DNA of 35,675 bases, from contig JAISTV010000010.1 of the NCBI GenBank assembly GCA_031272485.1, positions 1 to 35,675 on the forward strand, read 5' to 3'. The notes under the pieces are model-generated. The model was not told the DNA's origin, ran no database searches, and saw nothing but the letters and a program-made list of their open reading frames with translations. This document shows, piece after piece, positions 16,334 to 24,375 of the stretch; position 1 is the first letter of the stretch, and each line of letters opens with the position of its first letter. Origin of the DNA: Eubacteriales Family XIII. Incertae Sedis bacterium (GTDB lineage: Bacteria > Bacillota > Clostridia > Peptostreptococcales > Anaerovoracaceae). Both the position numbers and the translations under genes were made by a program.

Positions 16334-17269
16334 ATGAAGACCCGCGTACTTTCCGGATTGGTTATGCTGCCGCTTCTTGTTTTTGTGGCGTTCGGCGGTT
16401 ACGTGCTGGTAGGGGCGTGTTTCCTCCTGGGCCTGCTCGCCGTGCGGGAGTTTTTCAAGGCGTTTGCCTCGTCCGCGCCGGACAAGCTGCCGGAGACCGA
16501 TGCGAAGGGCAGGCCGAAAGAAGGCGGCGCCGGTGGCAGGCACGCGAAGGCCCGCCGCCCCGCGCATCCGTCCATGCCCGTGACCGTCATCTGCACGGTG
16601 TTCCTCTACGCGGCCACGCTGTTTCTCAACACCTCGTTCATAGTCATGTGGCTCGTGCTGGTCGTGACGTTAAGCCTGCTGCTCATGTTCCGGCAGGAGA
16701 AGCACGACGTGCGCGACGCGCTGCTGACCATGGCCGGAAACGTCTACGTGATTTTCTTCCTGTTCCATGTGGTGCTCATAGGTCTTTTCTTCAACATAGA
16801 AGACGGCTGGGTAACGTCGTGGTTTCAGGGCATGCGAAACCCGGTCTGGCTCGTGCTGCTGACCGCGTTCGGCACCGACATCTTCGCGTATTTCGCGGGG
16901 GTCACGCTCGGCCGCCACAAGCTTTGCCCGAAAATCTCCCCGAAGAAAACCGTGGAGGGCAGCATAGGCGGCATACTCGGAAGCACTTTGCTGTGCGGGC
17001 TGTTCGGACATTTTTTCCTCCCCGAACTCTTCGTTCAGTGTATACTAATAGGTATCTTCGGATCCGTCTTCGCCCAGCTGGGTGACCTGACGGCATCCGT
17101 AATTAAGCGGCATCTTGGCATGAAAGACTACGGCAAGCTCATACCCGGGCATGGCGGCATCCTCGACCGCTTCGACAGCGTTTTGTTCACGGCGCCGTTC
17201 GTCTTCCACTGGCTCAACATTTATAACTCAATTGAGATCCTGTTGCATCAGGCGGAGAACTTAACATGA
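16334..17269 (+). CDS. cdsA: Phosphatidate cytidylyltransferase (CDP-diacylglycerol synthase)
   Basis: Integral membrane enzyme that makes CDP-diacylglycerol from phosphatidic acid and CTP, the branch point to bacterial phospholipids. The ATG at 16334 follows GGAGGAA and lies two bases after uppS. The 5' extension of the frame overlaps uppS and is rejected. The protein is 311 residues with several hydrophobic helices. The C-terminal signature S-x-x-K-R-x-x-G-x-K-D, then I-P-G-H-G-G-x-x-D-R-x-D is intact. A basic, Gly/Pro-rich segment (about residues 46-80) between early helices is longer than I expect for the family. The stop overlaps the dxr start (ATGA). Confidence 0.95.
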   Translation: MKTRVLSGLVMLPLLVFVAFGGYVLVGACFLLGLLAVREFFKAFASSAPDKLPETDAKGRPKEGGAGGRHAKARRPAHPSMPVTVICTVFLYAATLFLNTSFIVMWLVLVVTLSLLLMFRQEKHDVRDALLTMAGNVYVIFFLFHVVLIGLFFNIEDGWVTSWFQGMRNPVWLVLLTAFGTDIFAYFAGVTLGRHKLCPKISPKKTVEGSIGGILGSTLLCGLFGHFFLPELFVQCILIGIFGSVFAQLGDLTASVIKRHLGMKDYGKLIPGHGGILDRFDSVLFTAPFVFHWLNIYNSIEILLHQAENLT

Positions 17270-18426
17270 ACAAGAAACGTATAGCCATTTTCGGCTCCAC
17301 CGGCTCCATAGGCACCCAGGCCCTTGAGCTCATCGCTGCAAACCCAGACCGCTTCGAGGCCGTATTCCTCTCGTGCCGCGAGAACGTCATGGTTCTCACG
17401 CAGCAGATAGAGGCCTTTCATCCCAAGACCGTCTGTTGTGAGGACGAGGAGGATGCCGAGTTTTTGAGAAGAAGGCATCCGGGCGTGGAGGTGTTATGCG
17501 GGCCGGGCAAACTGGCTTACGCGGCCGCCGAAATCCCCTGCGATATTATGCTCAATGCCCTCGTAGGCATAGCCGGCCTTGTGCCCACGGCGTCTGCGCT
17601 CGTCTCCGGGCGGGACCCCGAGGCGTTTCATATCGCGCTGGCCAATAAGGAGACGCTTGTCGCGGGCGGCGCATATATTATGAATCTCGTGCAGGAGAGC
17701 GGCATAGGCATTTTCCCTGTGGACAGCGAGCACAGCGCCGTCTTCCGCGCGCTGGCCGGCGAGAGCGGCGAAGATGTCAAGCAGATCATATTGACAGGCT
17801 CCGGCGGACCCTTCCGCGGATACAGCGAAGAAGAGCTCCGCCAGGTCACGCGGGAGGAGGCGCTCGCGCACCCCACGTGGCATATGGGCGGCAAGATAAC
17901 CATAGATTCCGCCACGCTCATCAACAAGTGTTTCGAGGTAATCGAGGCGCGGTGGCTGTTCCATGCACCCGCCGAGAAGATTCGCGTCCTCATCCATCCG
18001 CAGAGCATCGTGCACGGCATGGCGCTCTTCCGGGACGGCGCGTCCGTGGCGCAGCTCGGGATTCCGAGCATGAAGGTACCCATAGCCTATTCGCTGAACT
18101 GGCCGGACGGCCTTACGGACGCGGCGCCGGAGGCGGATCTGGCCGGCATAGGCACACTGACGTTTGAAGAGCCGGCCGGACCGCTGGCTGCCAATATAGA
18201 GCTCGCCTACAAGGTCATTGCCGACGCGGAAGAAGGGCTCACGAGCACCGGGGCGTTCCTGAACGGGGCGAACGAGGAACTCGTAGCGCGCTTCCTCTCG
18301 GGCGGCATCTCCTTCATGGAGATTACAGACCGCCTGCAGGAGCTCGTAAAAGCACACAAGCCATACGCGGCGGACACCCTGGAGGCCATATTGGACGCAA
18401 ACAACGAAGGCAGGGAAAAGGCTTAG
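17266..18426 (+). CDS. dxr: 1-deoxy-D-xylulose 5-phosphate reductoisomerase
   Basis: First committed step of the MEP isoprenoid pathway: converts DXP to 2-C-methylerythritol 4-phosphate with NADPH. The N-terminal nucleotide loop G-S-T-G-S-I-G is at residues 10-16. L-A-N-K-E-T-L-V precedes the metal-binding D153/E155 in D-S-E-H-S-A. Substrate-loop residues G-P-F-R (181-184) and W-H-M-G-G-K-I-T-I-D-S-A-T are present, and E224 lies in N-K-C-F-E-V-I-E-A. The length (386) is normal. The ATG overlaps the cdsA stop by four bases and rseP begins two bases downstream, so it is embedded in an operon. It supplies the same pathway as ispG downstream and uppS upstream. Confidence 0.98.
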   Translation: MNKKRIAIFGSTGSIGTQALELIAANPDRFEAVFLSCRENVMVLTQQIEAFHPKTVCCEDEEDAEFLRRRHPGVEVLCGPGKLAYAAAEIPCDIMLNALVGIAGLVPTASALVSGRDPEAFHIALANKETLVAGGAYIMNLVQESGIGIFPVDSEHSAVFRALAGESGEDVKQIILTGSGGPFRGYSEEELRQVTREEALAHPTWHMGGKITIDSATLINKCFEVIEARWLFHAPAEKIRVLIHPQSIVHGMALFRDGASVAQLGIPSMKVPIAYSLNWPDGLTDAAPEADLAGIGTLTFEEPAGPLAANIELAYKVIADAEEGLTSTGAFLNGANEELVARFLSGGISFMEITDRLQELVKAHKPYAADTLEAILDANNEGREKA

Positions 18427-18428
18427 GC

Positions 18429-19469
18429 ATGTACATTTTAGTAGCTATCTTAATATTCGCGATTCTCATTTTTGTGCATGAGCTGGGGCACTTTATGGCG
18501 GCGCGCGCCGGCGGGATTGGCGTGCGCGAGTTTGCCATAGGCATGGGCCCCAAGATTCTCAAGCGGCAGAAGGGCGAGACGCTCTACTCCCTGCGCGTGC
18601 TCCCCATAGGCGGGTTCTGCGCCATGGTGGGGGAGGACGAGGATTCCGAGGACCCCAAGGCCTTTACGAATCGGCCCATACCCGCGCGCATCATAACGCT
18701 GTTCGCGGGCTCGCTCATGAACATCCTGCTCGCCATAGTGCTGGTCTCCATGCTCATCTTTTCGTTCGGCGAGCCCACCACCACGCTGGATGAGGTGGAG
18801 GAGACTTCCTCCGCGGCCGCGCTGGGCCTGGCGCCCGGCGACACCATCCTGGCCATTAACGGGCAGAAGGTCAAGAAGTGGGAGGACGTGTCGAACATCA
18901 TCCTGGAGATTAACGAGGACCTGCCGGCGGACGGCGCGGCGCCCACGGCCACCGTGCTATACAAGAACGCGGCGGGCGAGCAGAAGACCATAGAGGTTAC
19001 GCTGTACAAGCCCACCGAGGACGACTACTACAAGATAGGCATTACCTCGCGCTACGGCAAGAGCGTGGGGCTGTTCTTCCGTTCGTTCGGCTACGGCACG
19101 CAGAGCTGCCTGAACATGATGAAGATGATGTACTCCACCATAGGCCAGCTGTTCACGGGCAAGGCCAGCGTGAACGAGCTCACCGGGCCGGTGGGCATAG
19201 TCAAGGCGGTGGAGGAGTCGCAGAAGGAGGGGCTGATTTACGTCATCCAGCTCGCGGCGCTCATAAGCCTGAACCTGGGGATCGTAAACCTGCTGCCGCT
19301 GCCGGCGCTCGACGGCGGCCGGATCGTCTTTCAGATTATCCGCATCTTTACCGGCAAGCGCGTGAGCGACGAGCTCGAGGGAAAGATTCATCTCGTGGGC
19401 ATAGTCCTGCTCTTCGCGCTCATGATTTATATCACGGTCATAGATGTGGACCGCTTTATCCTGAACTGA
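18429..19469 (+). CDS. rseP: RseP/RasP-type site-2 metalloprotease
   Basis: Intramembrane zinc protease that cleaves membrane-bound regulators and signal-peptide remnants. The H-E-L-G-H zinc motif is at residues 17-21 in the first transmembrane helix. The third ligand region L-P-L-P-A-L-D-G-G-R places the Asp at residue 295. A single PDZ-like region lies between (A-L-G-L-A-P-G-D-T-I-L-A-I-N-G near residues 130-146). At 346 residues it is a one-PDZ, Gram-positive-size member. It lies in the usual dxr-rseP-ispG order. Substrates are unknown; an anti-sigma factor is the family default. Confidence 0.95.
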   Translation: MYILVAILIFAILIFVHELGHFMAARAGGIGVREFAIGMGPKILKRQKGETLYSLRVLPIGGFCAMVGEDEDSEDPKAFTNRPIPARIITLFAGSLMNILLAIVLVSMLIFSFGEPTTTLDEVEETSSAAALGLAPGDTILAINGQKVKKWEDVSNIILEINEDLPADGAAPTATVLYKNAAGEQKTIEVTLYKPTEDDYYKIGITSRYGKSVGLFFRSFGYGTQSCLNMMKMMYSTIGQLFTGKASVNELTGPVGIVKAVEESQKEGLIYVIQLAALISLNLGIVNLLPLPALDGGRIVFQIIRIFTGKRVSDELEGKIHLVGIVLLFALMIYITVIDVDRFILN

Positions 19470-19479
19470 GGCAGGCGGC

Positions 19480-20556
19480 ATGCACAGACGGCTTACGAGA
19501 CAGGTTTCAATAGGCGGCGTAACGGTCGGGGGCGGGGCGCCCGTGCGCATCCAGTCCATGACGAACACCGACACGCGGGACGTGGCGGCCACGGTGGGAC
19601 AAATTCTCGCGCTGGCGGAGGCCGGCTGTCAGATAGTCCGTGTCGCCGTGCCGGATGAGGCGGCGGCCGCGGCCATCCGCGGGATTAAGAAGCAGATTTC
19701 CGTGCCGCTCGTGGCGGACATACATTTTTCGCACAGGTTGGCGCTCGCTGCCATAGACGCGGGCGCGGACAAGATTCGCATAAACCCCGGCAACATAGGC
19801 GGGGAGGAAAACGTACGCGAGGTGGTAGCTGCCGCGAAGGCGGCTGGCATACCCGTCCGCATAGGCGTAAACAGCGGATCGGTGGAAAAGGAGCTGCTGG
19901 CGGCGCACGGCGGTCGGTCCGCGGCGGCGCTGGCGGAAAGCGCCCTGCGCTGGGAAGAGAAGATTCGCGCCATGGGGCTGGAGGACCTGGTCATCTCGGT
20001 CAAGTCCTCGGACGTGGTGGAAAACTTAGAGGCGCACCGGATTCTTTCCGCGAGGACGGATACGCCGCTGCACATAGGCATAACCGAGGCGGGCGTGGGC
20101 GAGGCGGCCCTCGTTAAGTCCGCCGTGGGCATAGGCGCGCTGCTGCTGGAAGGCATAGGCGACACCGTGCGCGTATCGCTCACCGGCGACCCGGTAGCCG
20201 AGATTGCGGCGGCCAAGCAAATCCTCGCTTCTGTGGGGCAGCTTCCGGGGGCGGTGAACCTCATTTCGTGCCCTACGTGCGGGCGGTGCCAGGCGAACCT
20301 GGCCGGCCTGGCGGAAGAGGTGCGCGCGGGGATAGAAAAGCTCGAGAGCGCGCGCATTGCCGCCGGCAGAAAAGACGTCCTCACGGTGGCGGTCATGGGC
20401 TGCGCGGTGAACGGGCCCGGGGAGGCGGCGCACGCGGATGTGGGAATAGCCTGCGGAAAGGGACAGGCGGTCTTGTTCAAGAAAGGCGCGCAGGTGGGCA
20501 CCGTGCGGGAAGCGGATGCCGCCGCGGCGGTTTTATCGGAAGCAGAGAAACTGTAA
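19480..20556 (+). CDS. ispG: 4-hydroxy-3-methylbut-2-enyl diphosphate synthase (GcpE)
   Basis: Iron-sulfur enzyme of the MEP pathway that reductively opens methylerythritol cyclodiphosphate to HMBPP. The TIM-barrel part has V-R-I-Q-S-M-T-N-T-D-T-R-D, V-A-D-I-H-F and I-R-I-N-P-G-N-I-G. The C-terminal part supplies the [4Fe-4S] ligands C264 and C267 (S-C-P-T-C-G-R) and C308, with E315 (G-C-A-V-N-G-P-G-E). The length of 358 residues corresponds to the short bacterial form. It begins 10 bases after rseP and ends the recognisable isoprenoid block. Confidence 0.98.
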   Translation: MHRRLTRQVSIGGVTVGGGAPVRIQSMTNTDTRDVAATVGQILALAEAGCQIVRVAVPDEAAAAAIRGIKKQISVPLVADIHFSHRLALAAIDAGADKIRINPGNIGGEENVREVVAAAKAAGIPVRIGVNSGSVEKELLAAHGGRSAAALAESALRWEEKIRAMGLEDLVISVKSSDVVENLEAHRILSARTDTPLHIGITEAGVGEAALVKSAVGIGALLLEGIGDTVRVSLTGDPVAEIAAAKQILASVGQLPGAVNLISCPTCGRCQANLAGLAEEVRAGIEKLESARIAAGRKDVLTVAVMGCAVNGPGEAAHADVGIACGKGQAVLFKKGAQVGTVREADAAAAVLSEAEKL

Positions 20557-20568
20557 AGGAGAGGAATC

Positions 20569-20994
20569 ATGGGAGACAATTCGCAATTTCAGTACGGGCA
20601 GGACCCGGCCGGCTACCGCGCCACGCCGACCATAGACAACCCGCAGTACCAGCCGTACTACGGGGAGGACTTCGTGCCCGAGGAGGTGCAGCGCTGGAAC
20701 TGGGGCGCGTTCATGTACTCGTTCATCTGGGGCATGGGCAACCGGGCCTACATGTCGCTGCTGGTGTTCGTGCCGCTGCTGGGCGCGGCGTGGCCGTTCG
20801 TGTGCGGGGCCATAGGCAACCAGTGGGCGTGGAAGAGCGGGCACTTCAAGGACCTGGGGACGTTTCTCGCGGTGCAGGAGACGTGGAACCGCGCGGGCTT
20901 CGTGGGGTTTATCGTCATGCTCATAACCATGTTCCTGAGCATCATGCTGTTCATCATAATCTTTTCGGTTATCGGCTGGCGGTATTTCAGCTAA
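20569..20994 (+). CDS. Small membrane protein, DUF2628-like
   Basis: 141 residues with a very good ribosome binding site (AAAGGAGAGG) 12 bases after ispG. The first 40 residues are hydrophilic and rich in Gln/Tyr/Pro. Then comes W-N-W-G-A-F-M-Y-S-F-I-W-G, a hydrophobic segment, and G-A-I-G-N-Q-W-A-W-K-S-G-H-F-K, ending with a second long hydrophobic helix. The W-N-W-G-A and G-N-x-W-A-W features are typical of a family of uncharacterised Gram-positive membrane proteins (DUF2628-like; sometimes mis-named ribonuclease G). Function unknown. It is probably cotranscribed with ispG. Confidence 0.8.
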   Translation: MGDNSQFQYGQDPAGYRATPTIDNPQYQPYYGEDFVPEEVQRWNWGAFMYSFIWGMGNRAYMSLLVFVPLLGAAWPFVCGAIGNQWAWKSGHFKDLGTFLAVQETWNRAGFVGFIVMLITMFLSIMLFIIIFSVIGWRYFS

Positions 20995-21045
20995 GTATAC
21001 GGGAAAGGTAAAGATTTTATGGCTCGTGAAAAATACAGGATTTTC

Positions 21046-21074
21046 TTGCATTTTCGCGCCAGTTACTATAAAAT
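21046..21074 (+). promoter_or_regulatory. Sigma-70-type promoter for the zinc-ribbon gene
   Basis: TTGCAT (21046-21051), 17-base spacer, TAAAAT (21069-21074). The expected start is near 21081, leaving a leader of about 78 bases that contains a short stem (GACT with AGTC, near 21092-21110). Confidence 0.65.
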
Positions 21075-21158
21075 GTTGTATAAGTTTGAGGGACTCTCGG
21101 GAGATAGTCGGTTCAGACGGGGTTGCATCCAGCTATAGAAAGAAAACGGGAGGAATCA

Positions 21159-21719
21159 ATGGGTATCATATGTAAAAACTGTGGAACAGATAATTCACCG
21201 GAAAATATGTTCTGCAATAACTGCGGAACGCAGCTTGAGAAGCCGGCACCGGCGCCGGGCGCTACGTATGGTGCGCCGGTAGATCCGCCGCTGCAGTCTT
21301 CTTATACACCGCCTACGCCGCCGCCTTACCAGGCGCCTCCGGGACCGCAACCGGGCCCCGCGCCTTATCAGGCAGGACCGGCACCTTATCAGGCAGCGCC
21401 TGGCCCCCAGCCGTATCAGACCACGCCCTATGCGGGCGCGCCTTACGGCCAGCCGGTTGACCCGGGCAAGGGTCTGTCCATAGCGGCCATGGTACTGGGC
21501 ATCTGCGGACTCGTCATTCCTTACGGCGGTCTGGCCTGCTCCATCGTGGGTCTGGTTCTGGGCATCATCGGACGGAAAAAGTCCATCGACGCGGGCCTCA
21601 AGCCGAGCGGCATGGCCATAGCCGGTATCGTGTGCTCCATCATAGGCATCGCGGCATCCGTTCTGGTTATCCTGCTGTGTGCGGGCGTGCTCTGCTCCAC
21701 CGGCTACTACTACTATTAA
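21159..21719 (+). CDS. Zinc-ribbon membrane protein with DUF4190-like C-terminus
   Basis: The ATG at 21159 follows GGGAGGAA; the upstream GTG-type start at 21123 is rejected. The N-terminal double-CxxC zinc ribbon has C5, C8, C19 and C22 (C-K-N-C and C-N-N-C). Residues about 30-115 are a Pro/Gln/Tyr/Ala-rich linker with repeated P-Y-Q-A and P-G-P-Q-P units. The C-terminus has two hydrophobic helices separated by G-R-K-K-S and K-P-S-G-M-A-I-A-G-I, the DUF4190 pattern. The ribbon probably faces the cytoplasm. Such proteins are common in Gram-positive bacteria; no function is established. Confidence 0.85.
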   Translation: MGIICKNCGTDNSPENMFCNNCGTQLEKPAPAPGATYGAPVDPPLQSSYTPPTPPPYQAPPGPQPGPAPYQAGPAPYQAAPGPQPYQTTPYAGAPYGQPVDPGKGLSIAAMVLGICGLVIPYGGLACSIVGLVLGIIGRKKSIDAGLKPSGMAIAGIVCSIIGIAASVLVILLCAGVLCSTGYYYY

Positions 21720-21743
21720 TATTTAGAACGAACGAAATGTGTG

Positions 21744-21772
21744 GCGGCGGCGGAAACGTCGCCGCTTTTATT
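21744..21772 (+). terminator. Intrinsic terminator with GAAA tetraloop
   Basis: GCGGCGGCG (21744-21752) pairs with CGTCGCCGC (21757-21765), one wobble, around GAAA, followed by TTTTATT. It stands between the zinc-ribbon gene and the ribosome binding site of lgt, so readthrough may be partial. Confidence 0.7.
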
Positions 21773-21783
21773 AAGGAAAAAGC

Positions 21784-22614
21784 ATGCACCCCATTCTGCA
21801 CATCTTCGGAAAGGAAGTCTCCGCCTACGGCGTCATGGTCCTCACGGGCCTTATCGTGGCTTACATAGCCATGCTCATCCTGCTGCGCGCCAAGAAGGAT
21901 AAGCGTTACGACGACTTTAAGCTGGCGGGCCTCATGGGCCTGGCCTTCGGACTGGCCGGCTCCTATCTGTTTAAGCCAATAGTAAATCTCATCACGTGGC
22001 CGTTTGACCCGGGCCGCTATGCCGGGCTCACGTTTTTCGAGACGCTGCGCGCCATGTTCGGGGAGATCGTCTTTTACGGCGGCCTGCTGGGCGCCATAGC
22101 CGGGGTCGCGTTTTTCTGCAAGCTCTTCAAGACGCCTATCCTGCCTATGATGGACATAGGCGCGGTGGTGGTGCCGCTCGGGCACGCCTTCGGCCGCATC
22201 GGCTGCCTGCTGGGCGGCTGCTGCTACGGGGAAGAGGTGGGCATAGAGAATCCCTTCGCGGTGGTCTACCCCGAGTACCCCATCCCGGAACTGTCGGCGT
22301 TCGTGGCGCCGGACGGGGTGCCTCTGCTGAACGTCCCGGGCCTCGAGTCCGCGTTCCTGCTCGCGCTCTTCGTCTTCCAGGTGCTGCTCTTCATTCGCGG
22401 AAACCGCGACGGGAGAAACCTGGCGGCCTACCTGATAGGTTACGGCACCTGGCGCTTTATAATCGAATACTATCGGGGCGACGCCCTCCGCGGCATCTAC
22501 GGCCCTTTCTCTACTTCTCAATACGTAGCTCTCGCCCTGATAATTGCCGGCGCGCTCCTGCTCATAAGAATGCACCGTCAGATTGCGCAAAGACTCGAAA
22601 CCTCCTATAATTAA
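21784..22614 (+). CDS. lgt: Prolipoprotein diacylglyceryl transferase
   Basis: Integral membrane enzyme that transfers diacylglycerol from phosphatidylglycerol to the lipobox Cys of prolipoproteins. The ATG at 21784 follows AAGGAA. The N-terminal H-P-I-L, Y-G-V-M (about residues 15-18) and F-Y-G-G-L-L-G (97-103) motifs fit Lgt. The signature region G-H-A-F-G-R-I-G-C-L-L-G-G-C-C-Y-G (133-149) keeps the essential Arg (R138). It is the Cys-rich variant seen in Clostridia rather than the G-N-F-x-N-G form. The usual H-P-x-Q-L-Y-E motif is replaced by a diverged V-P-G-L-E-S. Length 276 is normal. It begins a probable five-gene operon to trxB. Confidence 0.92.
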   Translation: MHPILHIFGKEVSAYGVMVLTGLIVAYIAMLILLRAKKDKRYDDFKLAGLMGLAFGLAGSYLFKPIVNLITWPFDPGRYAGLTFFETLRAMFGEIVFYGGLLGAIAGVAFFCKLFKTPILPMMDIGAVVVPLGHAFGRIGCLLGGCCYGEEVGIENPFAVVYPEYPIPELSAFVAPDGVPLLNVPGLESAFLLALFVFQVLLFIRGNRDGRNLAAYLIGYGTWRFIIEYYRGDALRGIYGPFSTSQYVALALIIAGALLLIRMHRQIAQRLETSYN

Positions 22615-22620
22615 AGTGTT

Positions 22621-23529
22621 ATGCAGAGGATTGTTGTCCGCTTTTTGAAGGGCTTCGCGATTGGGGCCGGGATGCTTATACCGGGCGTTAGCGGCGGTAC
22701 CATGGCGATTATTTTCGGTATTTATGATGACCTGATTCAGGCTGTCAGTCGTTTCCGTACCGCGGTGGGCAGGAATCTGTTTACGCTTGTGAACATAGGC
22801 GCGGGCGGGCTGCTCGGGGTGGTTCTTATGTCCACACCCATGAAGTGGCTGTTCGAACGCTGGCCGGTGCCCATTCTGTGTTTCGTGGTGGGCGCGGTGG
22901 TGGCCGGCGTGCTGCCGCTCTTCCGGCTTTGCCGGTACCTGCCGGGGCGGCCGGTGGAGTTCGTGTTTGACGGCCAGCCCATAGAAGGGCTGACGCAGAC
23001 GAAGGAGCGCGCGGACATCCGGCCGGTGAGCATACTGGGGCTGGTGATAGGTACCGGCGTGGGCATGGGCTTTGAGCTTATTCCGGAAGACCTGATTCCC
23101 GGGCCGGAGGCGGCAGGGTTCGGCGCAGCGGCCATACTGCTCGTCGTGGGGTTCTTCTTCGCGATTCCCCTCGTGCTTCCGGGTATCAGCGCAAGTTACG
23201 TACTGGTGATCTTCGGCATTTACGCCGCCATACTCGCGGCGATAACAGACGGGAATGTGTTATACCTCGGCCCGTTTGTCATTGGCACATTTATAGGCGT
23301 GGTGGCTACGGCCAAGGTTATGGACCGGCTCATGAGCCGGCACCCGCAGGCGACGTACATGACCATTATAGGGTTCATGATAGGCTCGCTGTTTGTCCTC
23401 GTGCGCGAGGCCATGGAGCTGTGGCCTTCGGACGCGGGGATGGTTAACTGGATCCTCATACCGGGCATGGCGCTTACAGGCTTCGCCGCGGTTTATTGCA
23501 TGGTTTCGTTAGGAGGGAAAAAAGAATGA
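22621..23529 (+). CDS. DUF368 membrane protein, PopT-type polyprenyl-phosphate translocase
   Basis: 302-residue polytopic membrane protein of the DUF368 family. Two inverted signature loops are visible: P-G-V-S-G-G-T (residues 21-27, then I-I-F-G-I-Y) and L-P-G-I-S-A-S (from about 186, then V-I-F-G-I-Y). DUF368 proteins (PopT) have been reported as undecaprenyl-phosphate translocases that return the carrier lipid to the inner leaflet. Assigning that role here is by family. It lies six bases after lgt, and its stop overlaps the moxR start (ATGA), which indicates translational coupling. The ribosome binding site is weak. Confidence 0.9.
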   Translation: MQRIVVRFLKGFAIGAGMLIPGVSGGTMAIIFGIYDDLIQAVSRFRTAVGRNLFTLVNIGAGGLLGVVLMSTPMKWLFERWPVPILCFVVGAVVAGVLPLFRLCRYLPGRPVEFVFDGQPIEGLTQTKERADIRPVSILGLVIGTGVGMGFELIPEDLIPGPEAAGFGAAAILLVVGFFFAIPLVLPGISASYVLVIFGIYAAILAAITDGNVLYLGPFVIGTFIGVVATAKVMDRLMSRHPQATYMTIIGFMIGSLFVLVREAMELWPSDAGMVNWILIPGMALTGFAAVYCMVSLGGKKE

Positions 23530-24371
23530 CGAAGGATTTTACAAAGTTTCAGGGGAGTGCGGATTACGTCGTCACGCCGGAGTTGCAGAACGCGGTGAAC
23601 GTGGCCATGGCGCTAAAGAAGCCGTTGCTCATTAAGGGGGAGCCCGGCACCGGCAAGACCATGCTCGCGCTGGCCATCTCGGAGGCGCTCGGCAAGCAGC
23701 TTATCATATGGAACATAAAGTCTACCACCAAGGCGCAGGACGGGCTGTACGTGTATGACACGGTGCAGCGGCTGTACGACTCGCAGTTCGGCGAGGGGAA
23801 CGTGGCGGACATAGCGCAGTACATAAAGCTCGGCAAGCTGGGCGAGGCGTTCACGGCCGAGGAGCAGACGGTGCTGCTGATTGACGAGATAGACAAGGCG
23901 GACCTGGAGTTCCCCAACGACCTGCTGTGGGAGCTCGACCAGATGGAGTTCTACATTCCGGAGACCAAGGAGACGGTCAAGGCCAAGCAGCGGCCCATAG
24001 TGATCATTACGTCCAACGCGGAGAAGGAGCTGCCGGACGCGTTTTTGCGGCGCTGCATCTTCCACTACATAGAGTTTCCGGACGAGGAGAAGATGGAGGA
24101 GATCGTGCGCGTGCACTATCCGGAGCTGGAGAAGGGGCTCGTGGACAAGGCCATAGAGAGCTTCTACGAGATTCGCAAGATGAACGACCTGCAGAAGAAG
24201 CCCAGCACCTCGGAGCTGCTCGACTGGCTGCAGGCGCTGGACATAGCGGGCGTGGACACGAAGCGCATTTCCAAGGAGTTCCCGTTCCTCGGCGTGCTGC
24301 TCAAGAAGAATCAGGATATCGATACGTTTGAGGATATAAAAGTGCGCGGCTACAGCACGCGCAGCTGGTAA
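23526..24371 (+). CDS. MoxR-family AAA+ ATPase
   Basis: 281 residues from the ATG at 23526, chosen because AGGAGGG lies just upstream; the longer TTG start at 23496 lies inside the previous gene. Walker A G-E-P-G-T-G-K-T is at 38-45 and Walker B V-L-L-I-D-E-I-D at about 116-123. A sensor region I-T-S-N-A-E-K-E-L-P-D-A-F-L-R-R-C carries the usual arginines. MoxR ATPases act as chaperones that remodel or insert metal into partner complexes together with a VWA protein, and that partner is the next gene. The specific client is unknown. Its start overlaps the DUF368 stop. Confidence 0.93.
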   Translation: MTKDFTKFQGSADYVVTPELQNAVNVAMALKKPLLIKGEPGTGKTMLALAISEALGKQLIIWNIKSTTKAQDGLYVYDTVQRLYDSQFGEGNVADIAQYIKLGKLGEAFTAEEQTVLLIDEIDKADLEFPNDLLWELDQMEFYIPETKETVKAKQRPIVIITSNAEKELPDAFLRRCIFHYIEFPDEEKMEEIVRVHYPELEKGLVDKAIESFYEIRKMNDLQKKPSTSELLDWLQALDIAGVDTKRISKEFPFLGVLLKKNQDIDTFEDIKVRGYSTRSW

Positions 24372-24375
24372 GACT

